NCBI GenBank assembly: GCA_003535195.1
Contig: DOHN01000158.1
Span: 42,676 to 52,686 of the forward strand
Reading direction: 5' to 3'
Source of the DNA: Ruminiclostridium sp.
Lineage (GTDB): Bacteria; Bacillota; Clostridia; DSM-8532
Length of the DNA stretch: 10,011 nucleotides
Position 1 is the stretch's first letter. Each line of letters opens with the position of its first letter. Positions 5,066 to 10,011 of the stretch are shown piece after piece. The notes under the pieces were generated by a model, which was not told where the DNA came from, made no database searches, and was given only the letters and a program-made list of their open reading frames with translations. A program made the translations under genes and the position numbers.

Positions 5066-5767
5066 TTGAGAGGAGGGGTCTTTATCATTTACAATGAACT
5101 CACAATAACTTTTATTTTTCCTCAAAATATTGAGCTTAAGTTTTGCAATGAATATCTATCCAAGGTTATTGCAAAAGCCATGACATTTAATGAGACTTTA
5201 AAAATTAAGCATGAAGAAAACACTTTTAAACTTTATATTTTCTCGTTACCTGCTCCATTAGAACCTGATAGGATTTATCGTTCTGGTCGCGCCTATGTTT
5301 TTAGAATTCGAAGCTTTGATCTACATTTCTTACTTTCAGTCAAATCGTCTATATGCAATGAAAATTGTGGTATTAAGGTTATGGCAGCTCATATTAGTCC
5401 AAAACCGTATAGACGAATTTCAGAGATAACATCACTTACACCTGTTGTATGTACACTTAATAGTAAATACTGGATTTGTGGCAATGGCATTCTTATTTTA
5501 CGAGATAAGATATTTTCAAATGCATGTCGAAAGACTAAGCTTGTTTTTCCGGAATTTAAAGAGCCTGATGAAAATTTCATTGATGGCATCATACAACTGA
5601 ATCAAAAGAATATTGTCGTCAAGTATAAAAATGCATCTATTCTTGGAGCAAAAGTAAAAATACTTATTAAGAACGATGAAAACTCGCAAAAATTAGCCTA
5701 TACGATTATGGGCGCCGGAATGCTTGAAAAGAATTCAATTGGGCTTGGATTTTGCATTGCAAAATGA
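5066..5767 (+). CDS. cas6: Cas6, crRNA-processing endoribonuclease (type I-B)
   Basis: Cas6 cuts the CRISPR precursor transcript within its repeats to make crRNAs and can remain bound to the repeat. The protein is 233 residues from the TTG at 5066, normal for the family. The C-terminal glycine-rich loop GAGMLEKNSIGLGFC (216-230) is the Cas6 signature. The N-terminus after residue 8 (YNELTITFIFPQ) looks like the first RAMP strand. His49 is a candidate catalytic residue, assigned only by its position. The TTG given as start is the only conventional start codon in frame, but it lies upstream of the perfect AGGAGG at 5071-5076. Translation more likely begins at ATC 5084 (7-nt spacing) or ATT 5087, giving 226-227 residues. 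cas6 is the first gene of the operon and ends 19 nt before cas8b. Confidence 0.88.
   Translation: MRGGVFIIYNELTITFIFPQNIELKFCNEYLSKVIAKAMTFNETLKIKHEENTFKLYIFSLPAPLEPDRIYRSGRAYVFRIRSFDLHFLLSVKSSICNENCGIKVMAAHISPKPYRRISEITSLTPVVCTLNSKYWICGNGILILRDKIFSNACRKTKLVFPEFKEPDENFIDGIIQLNQKNIVVKYKNASILGAKVKILIKNDENSQKLAYTIMGAGMLEKNSIGLGFCIAK
5071..5076 (+). promoter_or_regulatory. cas6: Ribosome binding site of cas6 (AGGAGG), conflicts with the TTG start
   Basis: This is a perfect site followed by more G. No ATG, GTG or TTG in the cas6 frame lies 5-12 nt downstream; only ATC (5084) and ATT (5087) do. The nearest ATG (5094) is in another frame. Confidence 0.65.
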
Positions 5768-5786
5768 TTCTAAGGAGTGATGTAGG

Positions 5787-7559
5787 TTGATTTATGATTT
5801 GCTCTCATCACTGAAACGGATGGGAGATCCCAGCGAACTTGCTGCCGCCAGTTATTCGCTTAAAGAAGGGCTTTACATACTATTTGACGGTGATTCCCAC
5901 GAAGAAATACTTATTCAAAAAGATGGTGGGAATACCGGTGAGCTGTTTGAATTGGTTAGAGCTATGGATTTTTATAGCTTACTTGTTGAGATGAACAAAC
6001 CGGTTGACCCCCAAAAAAAGATTCACAGCAACAACATTTACTCTATTTCATTCAAATACTACGACCCTAAAAAGGGCAAAAGTGGTGAAGAAAGTAAAAA
6101 TGTAAACATTTATGACTTTCCGTCCTTAGAGGAACATATCAACCGCTATTTTGATGCTCTTGGGAATTGGTATGACAATTACAAAAATATTTTTAAAACC
6201 CTACCAGTTAAACCTACAGATAAAGAAGCAGTTAAATTGAACAAACATAAGTTCCTTGACAGTATTCCGACAGTTATAGAACTGGTTAAAAAATATGATT
6301 TGAAACCGGGAAAGTATCTTAAAATGTTCATTAAAGCTTCAATTGAAGATTATAAGACAGCAAATGACTTATATCTAATACCAAAAATATTTAACAACAA
6401 TGATGACAATCTTGTTATTAATGGCGAAATATTTGGCTTGTCAAATGAAAATATGGGTGTTAATTCGAAGAAGCCATTTCTTGAACATAAAACAACACCA
6501 TATAGCGTGCCTTATAGGATCACATTTAATCAGGCACTTGATGCACATCAACTGATGCTCTGGCTCAACTCACAAAGTAAAGACGGTAAACCAATTAATG
6601 CAGGGTATTTACTAGATGGCTCCTCAGATGCAATTACTCTGCAAGAGAAAATTAGTGGTAATACCAGTGCTCATTTTGTTCATCTGAAGAGGGGCAAAAC
6701 GTTCGAGGTCGATGATTATGAAATGCTGCCTCAAGCAAAAGAGTATCTAACTAGGCCATTCAAGCGGAAGAACTATTTACAACTTACCAATTATGATAAT
6801 AAATCCATAACTGATATGATGAGCTTTGAGACTGTGGTAGACAATGTTTTGTTTAACGGCTGCTTAGTAAAAAACTACTACTATGAACCAAAAGCAAACT
6901 CCAAGATATTAACTGCAAGACAAGCGTCACTAATTCAAATTTCAAAAAATGCTTTCATCAGCTATTTTAGGAAGTCCGATGATACCGCTATAAAGCCCAT
7001 TATTGATAAAGTTTCGCTAGGAATGATTTTAGAAAAATTAAAGCAACCTGAACCCAACAATGTCAATCTTACACTTTTTGCAAGAGCACTAAACCTGAGA
7101 TTTGCGTTACTTGAATATTTTGAAGTAGGAGGTAAGGAAAAATTGGGAAGCGAAGTTAGGGATGGCTATCAAGAACTTAAGGATAAGGTACTGCAGGATA
7201 AACCTGAAGGTCCAGTGGTATGCAGCAGTGATCAGGAGTTTTACTTTGCTGTTGGTCAGCTTGCGCGTTATCTTATAGGCTTAAGCAAAGCACAAAACAT
7301 GACCTACAACTCGGTTAGTCCTATTTTAAGAGCTAAGGATAGCAATAAAATCAAACGTGAAATCTCCGCTTTGATTGGCAAGTACGGACATGAAATAAAT
7401 GTCTTTGAAGGGAAAAACAGAAGCAGGTTTGATAATTTACTATCAATTGTCAACAGTCATAAAGACGATACACAGCCGATTATGACTGATTTGATTCTTG
7501 CGGGCTTTGCATCACCTAGTATTATTTATTATAAGAAAAACGAGGAGGAAGAGAAATGA
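5787..7559 (+). CDS. cas8b: Cas8b (Csh1-type), large subunit of type I-B Cascade
   Basis: This 590-residue protein matches the usual size of Cas8b/Csh1. It is assigned from its place between cas6 and a Csh2-type cas7 and from its C-terminal region (about 480-585: DQEFYFAVGQLARYLIGLSK and following helices, ending in AGFASPSIIYY). That region resembles the small-subunit-like helical domain of this family. In known systems Cas8 recognises the PAM and recruits Cas3. The start is a TTG at 5787 with AAGGAG 9 nt upstream (5772-5777). It ends in an ATGA overlap with cas7, so the two are probably translationally coupled. The middle of the protein is divergent and I see no CxxC zinc pairs. An internal ribosome binding site near codon 448 suggests a second product. 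Confidence 0.85.
   Translation: MIYDLLSSLKRMGDPSELAAASYSLKEGLYILFDGDSHEEILIQKDGGNTGELFELVRAMDFYSLLVEMNKPVDPQKKIHSNNIYSISFKYYDPKKGKSGEESKNVNIYDFPSLEEHINRYFDALGNWYDNYKNIFKTLPVKPTDKEAVKLNKHKFLDSIPTVIELVKKYDLKPGKYLKMFIKASIEDYKTANDLYLIPKIFNNNDDNLVINGEIFGLSNENMGVNSKKPFLEHKTTPYSVPYRITFNQALDAHQLMLWLNSQSKDGKPINAGYLLDGSSDAITLQEKISGNTSAHFVHLKRGKTFEVDDYEMLPQAKEYLTRPFKRKNYLQLTNYDNKSITDMMSFETVVDNVLFNGCLVKNYYYEPKANSKILTARQASLIQISKNAFISYFRKSDDTAIKPIIDKVSLGMILEKLKQPEPNNVNLTLFARALNLRFALLEYFEVGGKEKLGSEVRDGYQELKDKVLQDKPEGPVVCSSDQEFYFAVGQLARYLIGLSKAQNMTYNSVSPILRAKDSNKIKREISALIGKYGHEINVFEGKNRSRFDNLLSIVNSHKDDTQPIMTDLILAGFASPSIIYYKKNEEEEK
7127..7132 (+). promoter_or_regulatory. Internal Shine-Dalgarno inside cas8b
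   Basis: A perfect AGGAGG followed by T, within the codons for Glu-Val-Gly-Gly, lies 10 nt before an in-frame TTG at 7143. It falls where the C-terminal small-subunit-like domain would begin. Confidence 0.5.
7143..7559 (+). CDS. cas11b: Putative Cas11b small subunit from internal start in cas8b
   Basis: Starting at the TTG of codon 453, the last part of cas8b would give a separate protein of 138 residues. In type I-B, I-C and I-D systems the Cascade small subunit (Cas11) is known to be made this way, from an internal start within the large-subunit gene, and to line the belly of the complex along the crRNA-target duplex. Here the support is an exact AGGAGG at 7127-7132, correct reading frame, a size in the expected range, and a boundary just before the predicted helical domain. 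No separate cas11 gene appears in the operon, which fits. The weak points are the 10-nt spacing, the TTG codon and the chance that two Gly codons created the site. This is inference, not seen expression. Confidence 0.5.
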   Translation: MGSEVRDGYQELKDKVLQDKPEGPVVCSSDQEFYFAVGQLARYLIGLSKAQNMTYNSVSPILRAKDSNKIKREISALIGKYGHEINVFEGKNRSRFDNLLSIVNSHKDDTQPIMTDLILAGFASPSIIYYKKNEEEEK

Positions 7560-8488
7560 AGATGAATAGACGCGTATATGGTGTTGTCGCCATTAAAAGT
7601 ATCATGTCTAATTGGAATGCTGACATGACAGGTAATCCAAAAAGCGTATTATCCGGAGTGCTATTCGGGAGCGATAAGGCTTTCAAATATCCAATCAAAA
7701 GGATGTGGCAATATCAAGGTGAAAAAGTTCTTTACATTAAGTCGTATAAAATTGACGAGAAAGAAGATAAGGGTAAGTTACAGCCAAAGGATTTGAATGA
7801 GCGGTATGAAGAATTGTTTTCAAAACTGGATGAAAAAACCCCATCTAAAGAGGTACTGAAGAACTTGTTTTTGGCAATTGATGTTATGAATTTTGGAGCA
7901 ACGTTCGCAGTAAAGAAGCAGAACATCGGTATTACTGGTGCGGTTCAAGTAGGACAAGGTTATAATAAATATAAAGATACTGACCTGGAAGTTATTGATA
8001 TCCTTTCTCCATTCCGTAATTCGAATGAAAAAAGCGAAGACGCTCAAGCTTCTAGCATGGGGAAAAAAATTGTTACCCAGGAAGCGCATTACGTCTACCC
8101 GTTTTCGGTGAATCCTCAGAATTATAATGATTATGTACAACTTGGGATTGATGGATTTGAGGGTTATACAGAAGAAGCGTTTGAAAAATTCAAAGCCGGG
8201 TGTTTAGTGGCAGCGACTGCATTTAACACAAACAGCAAATCTGGATGCGAGAACGAATTTGCGTTGTTCTTGTACTGCAAGCCAGATAGCTCATTGTACT
8301 TGGCTAATATTGACGGCTACATAGATTTCTCTAAGGAAGGTGGTAAATCTGTAATTGACGCTACAAGGCTGAAAGAACATTTGGGCGATTCATTTAGTGA
8401 AATCGAAAAAATTGAGGTTTATTTTAATAAGTCAGAGGTCGATTTCGTTTCCGGTGGCTTAGATTGTACAGTCAATAGCCTGTATTAA
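7556..8488 (+). CDS. cas7: Cas7 (Csh2-type), backbone subunit of type I-B Cascade
   Basis: This 310-residue protein is of normal length for Csh2. Cas7 polymerises along the crRNA spacer and forms the Cascade filament. The N-terminal NRRVYGVVAIKSIMSNWNAD, the central ITGAVQVGQGYN and the stretch AHYVYPFSVNPQNYNDY (about residues 180-196) are typical of Csh2 and set the subtype as I-B rather than I-C. The ATG at 7556 overlaps the cas8b TGA by four bases and has AGGAGG 7 nt upstream (7543-7548), the strongest site in the operon. This fits the need for several Cas7 copies per complex. A second ATG two codons later is a possible start. No frameshift is seen. Confidence 0.93.
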   Translation: MKMNRRVYGVVAIKSIMSNWNADMTGNPKSVLSGVLFGSDKAFKYPIKRMWQYQGEKVLYIKSYKIDEKEDKGKLQPKDLNERYEELFSKLDEKTPSKEVLKNLFLAIDVMNFGATFAVKKQNIGITGAVQVGQGYNKYKDTDLEVIDILSPFRNSNEKSEDAQASSMGKKIVTQEAHYVYPFSVNPQNYNDYVQLGIDGFEGYTEEAFEKFKAGCLVAATAFNTNSKSGCENEFALFLYCKPDSSLYLANIDGYIDFSKEGGKSVIDATRLKEHLGDSFSEIEKIEVYFNKSEVDFVSGGLDCTVNSLY

Positions 8489-8500
8489 GGGGGCTAAGAT

Positions 8501-9241
8501 ATGTATGAAGCAATAAAATTTAGGTTGAGCGGTAAAAACGGGTTTTTCAAAAAGCCGGATGTCAATGCGGTGGTTTACTATACGTATAACAATATTCATA
8601 AAGTAGCCCTTCTTGGGCTACTTGGAGCTATCATCGGTCTGAAAGGATTGCATAATTACAAGCTGTTTGAAGAAGAACCAAGAGAATATCCTGAATACTA
8701 TGAAATGCTTCAGAGACTATCTGTGTCAATTATACCTTTAGCACCGCATGGCTATTTTTCTAAAAAGATACAATATTTTAATAATAGTGTTGGATATGCA
8801 TCAAAAGAGGCGGGAGGGAATCTTCAAGTCTTTGAACAATGGTTGGAAGAACCTGATTGGATGATTTTCTTAAAGAATGATGGCATAGATGATGAATTAT
8901 GGAACAAATTAATTGAAAATCTTACTTTAGAAAAATGCACATATATTCCGTACCTTGGGAAAAATGATTTCCCTGCAACAATTCTGGATGCGCAAATTGT
9001 TCAACTTCAACCGAAACAGGCTGATTTCATAGATTCGTTATTCATCGGTGAGCTTGACATGCTTAAAGACGAAGATACAAAGGATGATAAAGCTGCATTT
9101 GTGTTTACTGAGTATTCACCCACAGGTATGCAACCAAAGTACAATTTTTATACATATTCCCGGACGATATATACCAACTGCATGGTTGAAAATGCTCCGG
9201 ATACATTTAATTTTGAAGATTTGATTTTGGCATTTAATTAA
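8501..9241 (+). CDS. cas5: Cas5b (Cas5h-type), crRNA 5'-handle subunit
   Basis: This 246-residue RAMP protein of Cascade caps the 5' handle of the crRNA and contacts Cas8b. The N-terminal block KFRLSGKNGFFKKPDVNAVV, then YYTYNNIHKVALLGLLGAI, is the Cas5 signature of the haloarchaeal/I-B (Csh) type. The C-terminal half is more variable. The ATG has an AAGGGGG 7 nt upstream (8487-8493), and the gap from cas7 is only 12 nt. It is followed by a strong hairpin before cas3, so it may be the last gene of the Cascade block of the transcript. No missing key residue is visible. I-B Cas5 usually lacks nuclease activity because Cas6 processes the RNA, which agrees with cas6 being present here. Confidence 0.92.
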   Translation: MYEAIKFRLSGKNGFFKKPDVNAVVYYTYNNIHKVALLGLLGAIIGLKGLHNYKLFEEEPREYPEYYEMLQRLSVSIIPLAPHGYFSKKIQYFNNSVGYASKEAGGNLQVFEQWLEEPDWMIFLKNDGIDDELWNKLIENLTLEKCTYIPYLGKNDFPATILDAQIVQLQPKQADFIDSLFIGELDMLKDEDTKDDKAAFVFTEYSPTGMQPKYNFYTYSRTIYTNCMVENAPDTFNFEDLILAFN

Positions 9242-9253
9242 TGCCATCATGCA

Positions 9254-9283
9254 ATGCAACGCCGCTTAACAGCGGCGTTGCAT
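9254..9283 (+). promoter_or_regulatory. 13-bp GC-rich hairpin between cas5 and cas3
   Basis: ATGCAACGCCGCT (9254-9266) pairs exactly with 9271-9283 around the loop TAAC. It begins 13 nt after the cas5 stop and ends 17 nt before the cas3 ATG. Only CTTTG follows, too few T for a strong intrinsic terminator. It could be a partial attenuator, an RNA-processing site or a 3'-end stabiliser that uncouples cas3 level from the Cascade genes. Confidence 0.6.
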
Positions 9284-9300
9284 CTTTGAAAGGAGATACT

Positions 9301-10011
9301 ATGTATAAATTGTTAAATGTGGATCACATACTTAAAGAGAAACAGTATTTCGCGCATACCGATGACAAAGGTATCCAAGATAAAGAACTTCTTATGGATC
9401 ATATGAACCTGACAGTTAAATATTTTGAAAAATATAATAAAAAAAAAGATTTCAAAACAATTATATGCAATCTAATAAAAAAATCTGGATTTGTCCATGA
9501 AGAGTATGAATTGGTTACTGATTTATTTGCTAATGCAATATATTTGCACGATATTGGTAAGATAAATCCGACTTTTCAAAGGGAGAAAATGGGCAACAGA
9601 CAGTTTAAGTCATGCGATTCAAGCTCAGAACATTCAATCTATTCAGCATACATTTATATTTCAGAGGTTTTGTCTAACTACGGTAAATTAAGCAAAAGAT
9701 GCTTTATGGCTATGCTAGCCTTTGCATTTGCTATTTCATGCCATCATGGACGATTAGTGCACGCAGATGAATTTGAAAATAAATTGAGAGCATGCTATGA
9801 CAATGAGTTTTATCCGCACGATCTGACTAGCATTTTGGATAACTCGAGAAACATAGGTCTGACAAACCCCAAAATGAAGACCCTATTTCCAGATTCAGTA
9901 TCTTTTTTTATACTCATGAGACTATTGTTTTCATTAATGACCGCATGCGATTATTGTGCAACTTCGGAGTATAAGAACCAAACAGAATTCAAAATTAGCA
10001 TTATAGAGAGT
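9301..10011 (+). CDS. cas3: Cas3, N-terminal HD nuclease domain (partial, runs off the window)
   Basis: The 237 codons seen cover the HD nuclease domain of Cas3, the enzyme recruited by Cascade to nick and degrade the target DNA strand. Candidate metal-binding residues are His34 (MDHMNLT), His83-Asp84 (YLHDIGK), His111 (SEHSIY), His148-His149 (SCHHGR) and Asp217 (TACDYCATSEY), the full set expected of an active HD domain. The frame is open to the last base, so the superfamily 2 helicase domain lies outside. The ATG has AAGGAG 5 nt upstream (9290-9295). The gene follows cas5 after 59 nt, containing a hairpin, in the usual I-B order. It is the last gene seen; cas4, cas1 and cas2 may follow to the right. 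Confidence 0.92.
   Translation, partial: MYKLLNVDHILKEKQYFAHTDDKGIQDKELLMDHMNLTVKYFEKYNKKKDFKTIICNLIKKSGFVHEEYELVTDLFANAIYLHDIGKINPTFQREKMGNRQFKSCDSSSEHSIYSAYIYISEVLSNYGKLSKRCFMAMLAFAFAISCHHGRLVHADEFENKLRACYDNEFYPHDLTSILDNSRNIGLTNPKMKTLFPDSVSFFILMRLLFSLMTACDYCATSEYKNQTEFKISIIES

Noticed and set aside
5389..5592. Antisense frame of 67 codons in cas6
   Set aside because: A shadow of cas6; no ribosome binding site or motif.
7732..8140. Antisense frames in cas7, considered as a possible anti-CRISPR or toxin
   Set aside because: Cas7 is strongly conserved here, and the antisense frames have low-complexity Ile/Phe/Ser-rich products without start signals.
9254..9283. Hairpin before cas3 as a full intrinsic terminator ending the operon
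   Set aside because: Only three T follow the stem, and cas3 starts 17 nt later with its own ribosome binding site and no promoter visible in the short gap, so transcription must pass through at least partly.

Overview
The window looks like a low-GC anaerobic member of the Bacillota (Clostridia or Negativicutes). This is inferred from strong AGGAGG-type ribosome binding sites, SigA-like promoters, a decayed type III glutamine synthetase and the type I-B cas gene set. No rRNA or housekeeping marker is present to name a genus.

Layout. Positions 1-1021 are a nested insertion-sequence remnant on the minus strand: the end of an IS66-family element (1-333) sits inside the orfB of an IS3-family element (334 to about 1021), and both are broken by internal deletions and frameshifts. 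Positions 1260-2195 encode an intact uncharacterised protein with a HEPN-like Arg-Asp-x3-His motif. Positions 2296-3213 are an IS256-family transposase lacking its N-terminus, with all catalytic residues kept. Positions 3289-4035 encode an intact short-chain dehydrogenase/reductase with its own promoter, ribosome binding site and terminator. Positions 4128-4738 hold two minus-strand gene fossils: a type III glutamine synthetase reduced to an N-terminal and a C-terminal scrap, and a WD40-like (PD40/TolB-type) propeller fragment. A 34-bp perfect palindrome then separates this debris from the defence locus.

From 4987 to the right edge runs a type I-B CRISPR-Cas interference operon: cas6, cas8b, cas7, cas5 and the start of cas3. 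It has one strong promoter (TTGACA, 17 nt, TATACT) and tight spacing. Cas6 would process crRNA, Cas8b/Cas7/Cas5 would form Cascade, and Cas3 would degrade the target. The adaptation genes and the CRISPR array are not in the window and may lie to the right.

The points most worth checking are in the cas operon: a perfect internal Shine-Dalgarno and in-frame TTG inside cas8b that would give a separate Cas11b small subunit; a cas6 start that seems to lack a normal start codon at the right distance from its ribosome binding site; a 13-bp GC-rich hairpin between cas5 and cas3; and a 19-bp palindrome plus a near-exact direct repeat around the operon promoter.
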